A stretch of 64,000 nucleotides of DNA from Aquatica leii (Eukaryota > Arthropoda > Insecta > Coleoptera > Lampyridae). The notes beneath the pieces were generated by a model. It saw only the letters and a list, made by a program, of their open reading frames with translations, did no database searches and was not told the DNA's origin. Positions 36,611 to 49,674 of this stretch are shown piece by piece. How positions within the stretch are numbered: position 1 is the first letter of the stretch; each line of letters begins with the position of its first letter. A program made the position numbers and the translations under genes. The stretch spans positions 130,652,545-130,716,544 of the forward strand of contig CM069433.1 of NCBI GenBank assembly GCA_035610365.1. The letters run 5' to 3'.

Positions 36611-39010
36611 CTATATCGCTTTTGTTGGCAGCACCTCGAAAGGGTTTGTCAGACTAAGATTATTTTCCTGCTCTCCTCTCATTTGATATACCGTTGCTGT
36701 GCTAGGGACCGAAACCGAAAGATCCACATTATTTTTAGACGTAGTATCTTCTATCTCCTTTTTTCTTGACTGTGGGCATTCCAAACTATAGGCGCGGTGT
36801 TCCTTTACTTTACAGATTCTACAGAATGCATCTTCTGCATTGTTTACCAAATAGCCATGTTCTGTACATCTAAAACACCTAAGTTCATTGTTTCTATTTT
36901 CCTTGCAGTCTTTTGCAAAATGCCCTGTTTGCAGACAGTTTATACATTTAATTGTCACTCTTTTTTCGCTTATTTGGCAATTGTTCCACTTCATCCTTAT
37001 AGCCTTGAAATTAATTAATCTATTCCCTACTTCTATGTCGGTCCTGACAAAAGCGTGGTTTTTTCTATATCTTCCTTCCCTTATTGTTATATGTCTTGAA
37101 TTATTCCTCTATCCTACGATGCAAGTTGCCGTTCTAACGTTTCTATGATCTGTTCTTTATTATTCCCTGCATCAAGTCTTGTTATGACTGTAGTCATGTT
37201 ATTACTGATTGTTGATGCTTGTGCTTTTTGGCATCCCTTCTTGTATTATCTTCTTGATTTCACTTCTTTTTCCTTTAGCGGCCACTATTAATAGTTTTTT
37301 TTTTGGTGTAGACCTGACCTCCATAATTTGGTTTTCCAGCACATTTCCTTTAAGTTTTTCTTTTACTCTTTTAAGCATATTTACATACGAGGTTCCCTCT
37401 TCCGACATCCTAACCGCACCCGTCTTCCTTTCTTTTATTTCCTTTTTTATTATTGCTTTTCCGGTGAACCTGATTTTAATCTCATATTCTTGCGCCATAA
37501 TTTCTGTTCTCTTTCTTATTCTTAGTTCGTCAAAACTTTTCTCCACTGCTACTGATAGAGTCGATTTTCCTCTGTCTACAACTTCTCTTATCATTTCTTT
37601 AAAGTCATGTTGCCTGACTTCGGTGACTGTCGCTCTTTCCAGATATATTTTTATGTCAATATATGTTTCACTATCCACTCCATCCTCGTTTTTTTTAATC
37701 AATTCTGGGTATCTTATCTTTGTTGCCTAATACAAACCATCCGCTTTATTACCCGTCATAATTATGAGTATGTCGCTTTCCGTTTCCATAAAGGCGATCA
37801 ACGTCGTCGTTTCCATCTTTTGGTAAACAGCTTCCCAGTATCGATCTATCAGCTTTTCAATTCCATCGTGGTCGGCTTGATTTGTTAGCTTACATATTTC
37901 CTCTTTTAATTTTTTAGTGATTCTTTCCTCCTTAGACAGCCTTTCTCTACATTTAGAGCACATGTGATTGTTTTCCTTGATTTGATCACCACTTTCTTTC
38001 GTTGGCTTCATTGCATTTAGGTTTTTTTTGTAATGCCAATGCAGTCTTTTTAACTTTCATGATCGGATCTTGTAGATCTCTTTTTGCTTCATCCAGTTTC
38101 ATACTTGACTTTCTTTATGTTTCTTTCCCTTTTTGTATTTACTGTTGTTGCTTTCGTTTGTTTTCTTTCATGTCCTGAAGCTCCTCCAAAAATTTTAATA
38201 TCACCTCGTCGTTTTCCACCGGTGTTCTTGTCCTATCTAAAGATTGCAACAATCCCCCTATTTTTGAGGTCATTAATATACTACATAAAGATGTTAGTCT
38301 ACTAGATAACTTTAATTTTGATTTTAGTATTTTTATTTTCTATTGACCAGTTCTTTAATTTCTTTATCCAGTGCATGTATTGTGCTTTTGCATTTATCAC
38401 TCAGTTTTACTGAGGCCCAAGTTTCCTTGTTGCCGTTTGCTTGCAAATCCTGGTCTCTTTATTCCTTTTTTTTATGTTCTGTCTTTTTCGTCCCATGCAA
38501 GCTCAATCAGTCCTATGTTATTTGGGGTTCTATTACTTTGTTTTGGCGGAGTTATCACCATCCTTTTTTGCGTTTTTCTTTAGTCGCGTCTTTTCTTTTT
38601 TCCCATTTCCGGTAATGTAATAATTTTTGATTCCAGCGTTCCTGTTCCATACTCCTCAGCAAACGACCATCTATCCGGGGTCTGTCTAGGTGCCATTTGT
38701 CTAGGTGTTGTGGTTACTTCTATGGTTGCCTTTCTTTCATTTGTAGCCGGTATTGACCGAATTGAAATTTTCGGTGCATGCTCTACTATTTATTTTTGTA
38801 GTTCTTCCGCAATCTCAGGCAGGGTAATAGCTAAGGTCGTTCTTTGTTCGCTAGCTGTTACTTGCTCTTCGGCACGGATCTCGAGGACACTTGACGGTCC
38901 CTGGATGGCAGTTGATAAGAGGCCGTCAACAAAGTCCCTATATTGACTGGTACTGCTGTATCAATCTGCTGCACCGTAATCGAAGTATCTATGTTGTCGT
39001 CGTATGCCAT
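36611..39010 (-). pseudogene. R1-clade LINE ORF1 (Gag-like, three Cys/His knuckles)
   Basis: ORF1 encodes the RNA-binding nucleocapsid-like protein of the LINE. The apparent start is ATG at 39010 (MAYDDNIDTSITVQQID). A variable N-terminal half follows in several frames, including a basic stretch near 38600. A Lys/Glu-rich helical segment lies at 38011-37727. The conserved middle domain lies at 37702-37202 (EEGTSYVNMLKRVKEKL, STPKKKLLIVAAKGK). The C-terminus at 36994-36611 holds knuckles CINCLQTGHFAKDC and CRICKVKEHRAYSLEC, with a degenerate CFRCTEHGYL between them. The stop is at about 36611. The order (middle RRM-like domain, then three knuckles) is typical of R1, TRAS and Waldo-like elements. 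Frameshifts near 38890, 37720 and 37190 inactivate it. Confidence 0.75.
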
Positions 39011-39060
39011 ATCTATATTCACAATTGTAAAGCCATGTTCATAGCGTAGTCTTCATCACA

Positions 39061-42000
39061 ATGGTTTCTTTCTTTCTTTTTTTTTGAAAGAAGAAAAACG
39101 AATTAGTTAGATCTTAGGTTAACCTAATAGCATCGGGTCTGAAGAAAACAAAAGTTTGAAGCCACAATCTGCAATTTTAATACGGTTTCAAACATTTTCA
39201 AACTATTGGAACCAGTGATACTAGCCTGAAATTGTTTATGTATAGGAATTACTTTTGAAATTAAGTTCTTCAGGAAACGTTCCTTTATTTAAGTTTCTCA
39301 GTTTTGTTAAGGGAATTACAATTAAATTTACAACTTGTTTTATTAAAAAATTTGACATCCAAAATGATGCAGGCTTTCTTTTAGTTTTTATACTATGGAT
39401 TAGGTATATGTATTCTTAACGTCGTCGAAAGTAACAGAGATAAATGTAAAAAACTTATATTTTGTGTTACATATCACTAATGGATTATGACTGGATTAAG
39501 TTCTCACATATATTTTTTATTCATCAAGAGTAAACAAACTAACATAGGCAACATAAAACAACAACATAAGAAATATGGCGATAACCGTGCGAATCTTTGT
39601 TATGAATAATCATGAACTTCGAATCAAAAATAACCAGATATCTTTACGTTAAGAAAAATGTTTGTATAACTATTAGTTCTAATATAAAATTAATTATGAA
39701 TTCATAAATTTTACAATTTATTAAAGGTTTATGAAATTCTGCTATCTTAATAGACATTAAACATACAAATAATAAAGTTATTAATTAAACAACGTAAACA
39801 AATAAATAATAACTAAGTGATATTGGCACTGAAATTGCTAGTAACGATGGCGTCATGTATATGTATTTGCATCATTACAATTGAACTAAAAAAATTGCTA
39901 TTTTTATCGCAAGTTTTTGGCACAGGGAAACTAAATCTACAGATAATACCAATGAACCTTCCCAAGATAAATGATTCAATCTCATGACATCTATTTTTAC
40001 ATTTTTTTCATGATTGCTATGATTACGGACTATTATGGGTTTATAAGTTGACGCGTACAACAAAGAAAAAAAATAACAAAATGTACAAGGAGTGTATGAT
40101 AAATTTTTGTTTTCAAAATATAGTTGATAATCGTTTTTCCAAAGACTACTACGTACTGCTTCTAGATCACAATTCATTATCTAGAGACATTTGGTAAGAA
40201 ATATTCGAATTATTCCTTATCAAATGGAATTAGAAAACGTTTCTATAGCTTGGGTTTGTGGTTATCGTTTTGCTTTCTGTTAATTAGCATTATTGCAATT
40301 TTTATTCGGATTCTGCTAATGTTTCTATTGCTCGTATGGTAAATAGTATTAAGGGGGAAAAATAAACGCACTTAATCGAAACAGTATATGTATGTGGGAA
40401 ATAATTAAATGAAACTACAATTCAAAATTGACATAATAGACCAACAACGTAATGAAGACCTAATCTTCATCAAGTTAAGAACTCATACACAGAAACTGAC
40501 AGAACTTTCTGGTATGACAAAAATTGAAAGACATCTTGAGACGTAAACAATGTGCCACGATGCAAAGATGAGTACATGAGAAATAAATAAGTTTGGCTCA
40601 AGTAATGGTATTGGCCCGACAGATATTCAGATGGTATTGGGTGATGTAATGAGAGGTTGTGTCAAATAAGAGTTTATTGTAATAACACTGATACGGGTTT
40701 ATTGATCCAAAATAATTCATCAGGATTACAAGCTATTCTATTCCAATACAAAATCTATCTATTACGTAATTAAACCGAGTTCACAGTGAACATGATACGG
40801 ACAAACACTACTAAAATCTAAATACACTTACTTTTTGCAACCAACACACTGCTACTTTGTACAGTTTTTTTTTTGGTTTTAACGCTTTCTTTTGGTTTTT
40901 TTAGTTTTGCGTAAAGTCTGCTATTTCGTTTTAATAAAGCATGATGTATTTTGGTTTTTATCACCAAGTCTAAAGCTATAATTTGAGTTTTTTGCGTTAC
41001 TTTCCTATATACTACATACTAGATACGCTTTAACTACTACAGTTTCCAATAATAAATTCCAGTTGATGCCTTTTCTCAATCAATGGAAAATCGGTCTTAT
41101 GTTTCAGGATTATTATAGTTACACAACTTCGAGTTTTAGTGTTGAAAACACTTAGAGGGAGCTTGATTCGAAGGCTCGTGTAACGAAACGATGAAACGCT
41201 CAGATGAAACAAATCTGGAACTTGCGGTGGTGTCCAATTTCACTTCATTTTTTGTATTTTTTGGATGCGGTGTTTATTATTATTAAACAAGATATTCCTT
41301 ATGATTCGTTTTATGTTTTAAAAATATAATAAGTATTAATTTCACTCAGCAGTGATGAAAAATGATTATAGTAATTGCAGAATTAGATCTGCACGAGCTT
41401 TCGCCTTGTACGCTGCAAAAACGGTACAATATAGACGAAAATTGCACATAAACAATTTATTGAGCATCACATTTACTACAAAAAAGTCCGCGGGAGTGTA
41501 TAATTATATCTAATAGTTTAAGAGTTACATAATTACACCGTTTTAGGGTAATAGTTTATTGGTTATTTTAGATTATTAAGCAAATCATTTCAATACAAAA
41601 ATTGTGGCGGTTTCGATGCTGGTGTAATATTACGACATTGACAAAGCTACCTTTAGCCGCGGTAGTCACCAAAAGCAACTCGACCGAAACACACATGTTC
41701 TACTAAATCGATAATTTATGTTCAAATTGTAAAATGCGTAAACGAAATGATTTAATTAACCTGATCCATAAAGTTTTATAATAAAAACTATCAGTAATTA
41801 CTAGTATAAATCATAAATAATTTTACTGTAAAGTTATCAACATAGGACGAAAGTAGGTAAAATAAAATTTGAGTAAATTTTGAATGTCGAAATTGTAGCA
41901 ACAGTCAAACAATTGTAAAGATTATTAGCATTATAAATCTGTTAAGACTAGAGAAAGGATTCGTGTTAAAGTAAAGTTCATATCATTAATGCTTTTTTAT

Positions 42001-42080
42001 AGTCAGTAGCGCATTTTTTTAATATTAATAGGAGAAAAAAATGTAGAATCGGTAAAAAAAAGGAGAATTTCATAAGAAGG
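39061..42080. other. AT-rich non-coding interval
   Basis: No supported gene. A 100-codon minus-strand reading frame at 39875-40177 has no motif I recognise and no convincing splice context. Confidence 0.45.
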
Positions 42081-42084
42081 CATG

Positions 42085-42355
42085 TCGATTATTTCGCGTC
42101 GCGAAATGTTTTTATTGCGAGTCCAATCTGCTGTAAGTTTCCTTTAGATATGTCAAGGAATCGCGGACGCGACAAATTGTAGAAAAAATTCAATTTGTAA
42201 ACTGTGTATGCACATTTCCAAAGATGAAATCTCCACTTTGGAACTTTTACATCTGAAAGGATGTGGGAACGTAGCTCAAATCGTGTCATAATCTTAGAAG
42301 CTGTAGAACTGTGAACCCCCATAAAACTCGGGTAAAATCCTGTAATCATTTAGTT
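42085..42355 (-). pseudogene. Possible second Harbinger transposase fragment
   Basis: The 86-codon minus-strand frame reads ITGFYPSFMGVHSSTASKIM, which resembles the Harbinger helix-turn-helix segment (ATGSF....D..G...STASRIV). Further on it reads KLNFFYNLSRPRFLDISKGN, similar to the stretch before the first catalytic Asp (FY.IARFPRVIGAIDCTH). The catalytic Asp motif itself is not preserved. If correct it is an older, unrelated copy compared with the element at 2292-5059. The match is short. Confidence 0.35.
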
Positions 42356-42359
42356 TTGT

Positions 42360-44430
42360 TGTTTTTTTTTAAAATGCGCATTAACTAGTTCAAGTGTGGT
42401 GAAGCAATTGTCAGGAATTACGCTATATAAATTGTTTATTTAATCATTGAATGATTTATTTAATCCAAGCGTATTCACTCAAAGTCTGGCTAAATTTCTG
42501 AAAGTTCCACTTTCAAACATATCGAAGCCAGCAGAAAATGAGTCAGTGGACGTGAATCACAATTTTTCGACCGCATAACATGCTTGTGAGCGCAATATTA
42601 TTATTTGAGCTTTGCGAAGGTGGCTTTTTCCCTTGAAAATATTTTGTGTCAAATAAAGTTTGATGTTTTGAGATTTTGTTGCTTGCTTTGTGTTTCTTAC
42701 CGTACATCACTTTGTGCTTCTCTAGAAAAAAAATCTATAAAAGATTTACCCTCCAGTTTGCAATCGTTTCGCACTAAACTATTACATACTACTAAAGCTA
42801 TAATTGGAAAACACAGCCGAGACTGTTTGGATTTAGAGTTTTTAATACTAATTCAATGCCGAGCACAATTTCCGTTCCTCTTGGAGAGATAAAGGGCAAA
42901 CAAATTGAACTACAAAAATAGCAAAAATTATTGACGCCGGCCTATTTACATGCCATGATGTTTGTTCAAGTGCATGGATTTAAGATAATGCGATCGGGTT
43001 TCTCTTTAGATATGTCACTGGCAGCTATGTTTTATCAGGGCTCAGCAGTTCTTGATAACGAACGGTCTTGCGCATAATTTGTTATGACAAAAAATTCTCT
43101 ATAAGTCATTGGTGTTGCTGATTCATCATCTTCCAGCGATGAAGAGGTTATGGGAAACAATTCTCCAGGCATTTCGTGGTCAAATGTTAAATACAAACAA
43201 TTGGTAAATTATCATACGACCATATTTTCGTTTAATATGCACCTAGAATACTAGTTATTTGTGTTTTTTTATTATTTATGTATGCATTCTTATTTTTGAA
43301 AATTGTAATAAACCTTGTTTATTATATTGCGTATGTAATATTGTGTTTGTTTTCAATACCTTCCGATAATTGCAAGATTTGCGACTCCTTGAATTAAGTC
43401 TTCAAGGTAGCCTCACGTAGATTTGAAAACATTACGTCCCGTTATCCTTCTATTTCAGGTCAAACATGCCTGTACCAGTGTCTTACCCTATTACCTTTTT
43501 TGATTTTAACTTTTCAGTGATCTTTAAATTGAATTCTCGGTTTGGTCTAATCTTCTTACAAGATGAGTGTTACGTTGTAAGCGTTCTGTTGGTAAGTTAA
43601 CATTCATCTCTATACAATGGTTTGCCGTGTGCAACAAGCTTCTTCATTAGATGAAGCTGCACCGTAGCCATCATTTCCGCAACACACGTAAATTAAATGT
43701 ATAGCTTTCCTCCTTGCATAATGTATATGCTTTATGCTGCATTTGTAGCGTTTGTATTTATGTATTGGACAAATTGGAATTTTAGTCGAATAATTTCTTA
43801 GCTTTGTTGTTAAATTAATTTCATTCACAGCAACAAACCAAGAAACTTCTCACTGTACTTACTGGTGTCCGTTTTTTCAGATGCAAATTACAGTGCTTTC
43901 TACTACTATGAACTGTATGATCAGTTGAAGTATCATTATTCTAGTGAAAGTTTTTCGGCAGATAATTTTAATTAATCAACTTTCAACCGTACTAACAACT
44001 CGTTAAATAACACCGTTTTCAATTATTTGAATAACTGTTTTTTCTGTGTGTAAATTACTACTTGGTTTAATAAACTTATGAAAATATTTGTTCAACTCAT
44101 TGACAGAGGAGTTTTTTGGGTTTGACTAGCGGTTAAACGTTGTTGTCATATCTTGGTAACATAAGCTGATGATAATTTTGTTTTCGAAGGTGAATATCAT
44201 CACTATCTTCTGACATAATTTTATTCTACAAATTCTATAACTGCTGCTGCTCACGGTTAAAGTGTTTTATTTTGAATAAAACACCGCTACCGTGTTAACA
44301 ACTGTTATCCACTGATGTCAACAATACAATTAAACATCAAAGTATTTACATTTTAAACGAATAAGTGACACTGCAAAACATGTAAGTTTCTGTTTATAAA
44401 TCAAGCAAATTTGAACTAGGCAAAAGTGCG
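42360..44430. other. AT-rich non-coding interval
   Basis: No supported gene. A 95-codon plus-strand frame at 42605-42892 is Ser/Leu-rich and unrecognised. Confidence 0.45.
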
Positions 44431-44439
44431 CTTTTTTTC

Positions 44440-45000
44440 AGGTAACGATGTATCTAAGCAAAAACAAAAAAGTGAAACAGAATGTAAGGAAAGACATCAT
44501 TCGTGGAACAGCAAACTCGGGATGCAGAAGAAGCGGCATGTCTTCGCGCAAAAATAGTACGACAGAAAACAGGAAAAATGTGCTCAACCGAAGAAGAAAT
44601 AAAAACAGATGGGTGGAACACTTTACAGAAATGTATACAATAGGTCAAGGGTTATACAACGAACACCAAAACGAAGACTCAAATATAAGTTTGTAAGAAT
44701 TTAGCAAAGAAGAAATAAAAAAAGGTAATCATGACTTTTAAAAATAGAAAAGCGATGTGAATAGATAATATGCCATCTGTATTAATCAAAGCACATATAA
44801 CAACATCAGTAGATATTATGCACATACTACTTGAGAAGATATGATCAGAAGAACAAATTCCATTAGATTGGCGAAAGGGAATAATCGCGAAACTGGAGAC
44901 CAGTAACTATGGACGGCTAGCAAAATCACGACAGGAATGATCCTCAAACGAATTAAAGAAGCAATCGATAAAACTTACTCTACATTTTATAAAATGTCTC
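44440..45000 (+). pseudogene. RTE-like LINE reverse transcriptase fragment
   Basis: In changing plus-strand frames the sequence reads NRWVEHFTEMY (the WxxHFxxL box between endonuclease and RT), then EFSKEEIKK, a KxxKAxGIDNMPSVLIKA stretch (first RT block, K..KAPG.D.IP.ELLK) and SEEQIPLDWRKGIIAKLETS (the EEEIP.DW..GIIVPL block). It ends with TGMILKRIKEAIDKT near 44980. These boxes in order are typical of RTE-type and related non-LTR elements. The catalytic YADD part is absent. Sequence changes directly into a Tigger-type transposase at about 45010, so the LINE copy was probably cut by that insertion or by a deletion. Confidence 0.6.
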
Positions 45001-45014
45001 AGGGCATTGAGGGA

Positions 45015-46104
45015 TACGGAAATTATTAAGAGGACCCACTTTCCGATTTTCCCGACATTGAAAAGTGCCTTTTAGGATGTATAAAACAAACCTTCGTTAA
45101 GAACTTTCCCATAGATGGACCTTTATTGAAAGAAAAATCTAAAGATTTTGTTACAAAATTAGGAATTCAGAACTAAAAACTACTGGTTAGAGGGCTTTAA
45201 AAAGCGTCATGATATAGCTTTCAAAAAAGCAGCTGGGGAAAGTAAATCTATAGACAAAGGCGTGTGTAACCAATGGACTGTAGGTATGCAAAGTCTTTTA
45301 GAAGGGAATGATCCAGAGGATATTTACAACGCGGATGGAACTGCTTTCTTCAAGTGTCTTTCGGATAGAACATTCACATTTAAAGGCGAAAAATGTCATG
45401 AAGGAAAACAAAGCAGCGTACGTCTCTTTATTCTTCAATGTGTAAACATGACTGGTACGAACAAACTTCCTCTTTGATCATCGGGAAATCAAAGCGACCT
45501 AGATGTTTCAAAGGTGTTAAGACTCTCCCTGTTGATTATGCTAGTAATACAAAAGCTTGGATGACAAAGATATTTGTAAAGATTGATTGAAAAAAGTTAA
45601 TAAGAAAATGAAGATAAAACGAAAAAAAATCATGCTTTTCAATTACTATTGTACACTGTATTGCTCATAAGGACTTACCAGCACATGAAAATGTAAGTCA
45701 TGTTCTTGCCTGCCAATAGCACCAGTAAACTTCAACCTTTAGATCGAAGTATCATACACATATTCAAAGGCTTTTATCGCAGAGAAGTTGTTAAACATGT
45801 TCTTACGTGCCTGGAAGAAAACTATTACCCTGAGATTAACGTACTTCTAGCCATGAAGTTTGCAAGGAGAGCATGGTACACAGTAAGTAATGTTACTATC
45901 AAAAACTGCTTCATAAAGCTGGGTTTTCGATCAGTACAGATAAACAAGATTTTCTGCCAGAGGAAAATGAAGGAATGGATCAAGCTTGTCACTCACCAAA
46001 CTACTGGTAATATGTTAACGCCAACCTTTGAAGATTTCGTACAGATTGATAACGTGGCTACCGCCGGAAAATACACCGATGACGATTCGTTCAGAATTGT
46101 GTGA
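45015..46104 (+). pseudogene. Second Tigger/CENP-B-like transposase relic
   Basis: The plus strand reads DFPDIEKCLLGCIKQT and NFPIDGPLLKEKSKDFVTKL (second CENP-B helix domain). After frame changes it reads WLEGFKKRHDIAFKKAAGES, then the DDE domain: IYNADGTAFFKCLSDRTF (first D), VNMTGTNKLPL, and, in another frame, DYASNTKAWMT. It ends with FLPANSTSKLQPLDRSIIHI (third D) and KNCFIKLGFRS, stopping at 46102-46104. The piece that should carry the second D (VDNCPAH) near 45660 is too damaged to read. The N-terminal psq domain and the element ends are missing. It is only distantly related to the copy at 17650-19510. Several stops and frameshifts are present. Confidence 0.78.
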
Positions 46105-49100
46105 GCACGAGTGCTGACGGTAGTTGTTAAAACTATATTTGATAAAAAAATTGTTAACAATTAATAAATTAATGACAATTAAACGTATTTGTCAATTTTA
46201 ATATACTGGCTTATGAAAAACGTAGACTGCGAGATAGGACTAAATTTGATTACCTTCAGCAAATTGACAGGCTTAGGCTTGGTTGCATAAAGCATTGTTA
46301 ACTTTGACAATATACATATTTAACTACGTGCTCATGTCGTTAAGAGTCGTTGTTGGTACAAAATCAATCGTTTTGCTGACGACATTATCAAATTAAGCAA
46401 AGAAACGCAAAAGGCACTTTAGGCTCCCATTAAGAGCAAAAAGTTATAGAAGAACATTGGAAATTTTGGATCATTTGTTTGAGAAAACTGTAGGGATTTG
46501 TTTCGATACGGCATCAGAAGCATCGCTTCAAATATGAGTTTTTCAGCGACTCTGACGATGTTGATTGTTGCTCAGTGATCTGGCTATTAGTTGCATTAAC
46601 CATGACTTTTGGAATCGTTCGGTGTACTTTATTTTTTGAAGGCATGCATTACTTATGACTTGAATCATTACATTAATTTATAAAAAAAGCTTTTTCAATT
46701 TATATTGCTAGTAGCTTATAAAACTGATTTTTAAACGGTTTTATTTTTTTTCAATTAAAATGTTTTATTGTTGTATAGCTAATATTTCTAATTCTTGTTT
46801 TTCGAAGACGCTCGCTAAAACTATGATTTTTTTTTCACATTTTCTCCTTGCAAAGTTTTTGGATAAGGGCGATTTTTTGCAAATTAATGAAAAACCTTTT
46901 TTTTCCCTACTAATCGCAGAATACGCTATAGTATGTAGTACATTTTATAACAGTTATATTTAATACCCCTAATAATCTTCGAACGCATCTTTAAGAAAAA
47001 TCTATCATCAAAAATCGGTCGATCGGCTACAAATGAACTAACAAATTTATCGTCTTCAGAAATGTGTTTTGTTTATTAGCCTATTTTTTTACACTTGACT
47101 AATTCATATGTTAGATAGCTCGAAATCTTACAGATATCTCTTTTCTAAACAAAGTCATGTATAGTTATTTTCTGAAAACTCTTTGAGATATGTAAAGCAG
47201 ATGTAATAATTCTCAATTACTTCACATTGTGGAACGATTTTTTATGCTAAAGTCTATGAAAAAAAATCATAAAATGTTATTCCTAACATTTCATATAATA
47301 ACGTAACGTAAGCTTTCACACACAAAGAAATCATAAAAAGCAAATATAGAAATTTTATGTTTACGTTATTTTTATACTATAGAAATACTTTAGGCGTTTT
47401 TAGATTCCCAAATTGAATTAAAAATTCTGCTATTTTACTGCATTTTAAATTATTTAATTAACCAATTATTTTTAAGCATGATAAACAGTAATAGTTTTGT
47501 AACCAGTTTTGAAATCATTCTTCGGAATAATTAGTAAAAAACTCAAGCAAAGAAAATCACTACTGGTAACACTTAAAGAAGACAATACCTAGAGGGAGGA
47601 ATAAATGGGCAATAAAATGAATTTCTCATATGTAAAGTTAATTAAACGAGATGCAGTTTCGAAAGAACTATCAGCAGAGGCATTACATTTGTAATGATAA
47701 TTAATTTTAAGGGTTTCGTGAAATAGATGTTATTTTAGAAATTTTATCAATGTAGTATTTTAAACAATTAAATTAGATTAAATTTTATATGCGTTTCATT
47801 TTGAACTTGAAAGAATTTTTTTTATTGTTGGAAAATAACACTACCAATCTAATTGAAAACATTACTTGAACGATTGATGCAAAAAATGGCTTGAATTTTG
47901 AATATTTGTACTTTAGACAACATTTCGGTAAATTTTGTTAATGATTATGAAGAAGCGATGATCAAATGAAACTGGTCGAGTGCAAACATGATATTTTAAT
48001 AACTATAGAAAATGTTTTGCTGTGTGATTTATATATGTTGAGGATTTGTTGTTTAGGATTTTACACAGTCATCATGTTGTGATAACAAACTGCTTTGATC
48101 GAAAATAAAGAATGTGTTACTATACTAAATGATGGATCAATTCAAGAATGACTTTCTAGATAAGTTACATTTAAATAATTTCATATTGAACCTGTGAGTA
48201 TGAAATCAGACATCTAAATTGGTTGTGTCGATGTATTAGTTTAATTTGCCCGAGGTATAAAACGTGTGTCAACTCGTGAATTATTTAATTTAGAAAAATT
48301 AGCATATTTAAATAGAAAAAATAAAAATAATTAAATTATGTTATGAATGCAAGTGTTTTGTTCGTTGTACAGGAACATTGTCCCGTTAAGAGGGGGCTCC
48401 ACAGCACGAATTCCTCGAGATGGCGCCACTGGTGAAATCAAATGTGATTTTAAATCATCTTTTTTAGCCTTATAACGCAAAATTTTCATAAAAACTAAAG
48501 CTTACTTTAAAGACTGTTCTTAGCTTTTGGGGCTAACACTGTTTTTATAGAAATAGTAGTTAGAATAGGACCACAATAAATTATTAAATATTGAAAATTT
48601 CGAATTTTTTTTTTACTTTACGTAATTTAAAATTGTATCATCCCCTGCCAAATTTAGCGGTTTGTAACATATTTCAAGCTACAGTGCTAATTTTGCTTAT
48701 TAACGCTACAAATCAAAATAAACTAGTTAAATTCATTGCAGAGCGAACCTAGCGGTATATTTGTAGAAGTAAAGCTGTATAAAAGTTCAACTACTTCTCG
48801 AAGGAGCGCTGTAAATTGGATGTACCTATCTATATTTTATTTCATGATTTTTACTGCATCAACTTCCGCTCCTTAGTGATAAACAATGTATTATTGAGAT
48901 AGTATTACTATGTATTATGTTTCATTTGTTTGTAGAAGTGTAGATATATGAGAAATAATTTAAATTTAAATTTACGGCCTACAAACTAGTAATGACATTA
49001 AAATTAAACTTCATTATTGCCAAAATGCTTTTAAGAAAATATAAACAAGTTTTGTAAAACATTGCAGCCTCTTCAAAAAACCGATCGCAATCACAATCGT

Positions 49101-49483
49101 GGATCATAAAAAATTGTCAAAATCATCGATTGCCTATAAAATAACTATCGTAAACATCGCTCGCTTATAAAGTAACAGTAGCGATTGTGGAAAAAAAGCA
49201 ATACTCATTGCTCTTAATAGTCATAAAAATTAAAACAAACTAGCGCGAAATGACCTTAGGAGCGACACACAGATGTTCATTAGTAAGAATACTAGAAAAG
49301 AAATCATATTTTCTGACTACTTTAAAAACGGATTACTTCTCTCATTTACAAAAAGTAATATGGTTTTACCTAAAATATTTACTTTAACTTTAATGAAATG
49401 TATAATAAGGTAATTCCTTTTTAGTACGTTTAGTACTGACAAAATCATAGAACTTTTTAAAAGCCAGTGAGCATTAAAAATTT

Positions 49484-49674
49484 TTGTGAGCGTGTACTGT
49501 ATTCTTGCATAATTTATAATCAAAGTCATGTGTCATATCGTATTCTTCTACTATGCATAAGATAAAGAGGTGGTAGTAGTAACATTCCGGTGTAATCAAA
49601 AACAATTTTTATTTGTTGTGTAAGTTGATCCTCAAACAATTTGTGAGCGTGTACTGTATTCTTGCATAATTTAT
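49484..49674 (+). repeat. Pair of 35-bp direct repeats, 156 bp apart
   Basis: The block beginning TTGTGAGCGTGTACTGTATT and ending GCATAATTTATA occurs at 49484-49518 and again at 49640-49674, essentially identical. The intervening sequence is unrelated. High identity suggests a recent local duplication or two ends of a small inserted segment. Confidence 0.85.

Larger units (their letters stand above)
34230..39060 (-). mobile_element. R1-clade non-LTR retrotransposon, decayed and interrupted
   Basis: A minus-strand LINE with ORF1 at about 39010-36611, an AT-rich spacer, and ORF2 starting at 36497. ORF2 begins with endonuclease (36497 to about 35815), is then interrupted by another LINE (about 35812-34935), and resumes with the inter-domain region and the reverse transcriptase start (about 34930-34230). 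It breaks off before the catalytic part of the RT, so no 3' end is present. R1-clade features are the ORF1 zinc knuckles, the ORF2 start resembling KIIQINLNNRR, and the SFIDIT-type endonuclease end. Many frameshifts show it is old. Confidence 0.8.

Noticed and set aside
37209..37730. 173-codon plus-strand frame, Ser/Leu/Phe-rich
   Set aside because: It is the antisense shadow of the R1-clade ORF1 middle domain on the minus strand.
39875..40177. 100-codon minus-strand frame
   Set aside because: No recognisable motif or splice context; a frame of this length can arise by chance in 64 kb.
48400..48440. GC-richer stretch with GATGGCGCCACTGG
   Set aside because: May be part of an interspersed repeat, but no second copy or boundary is visible in the window.
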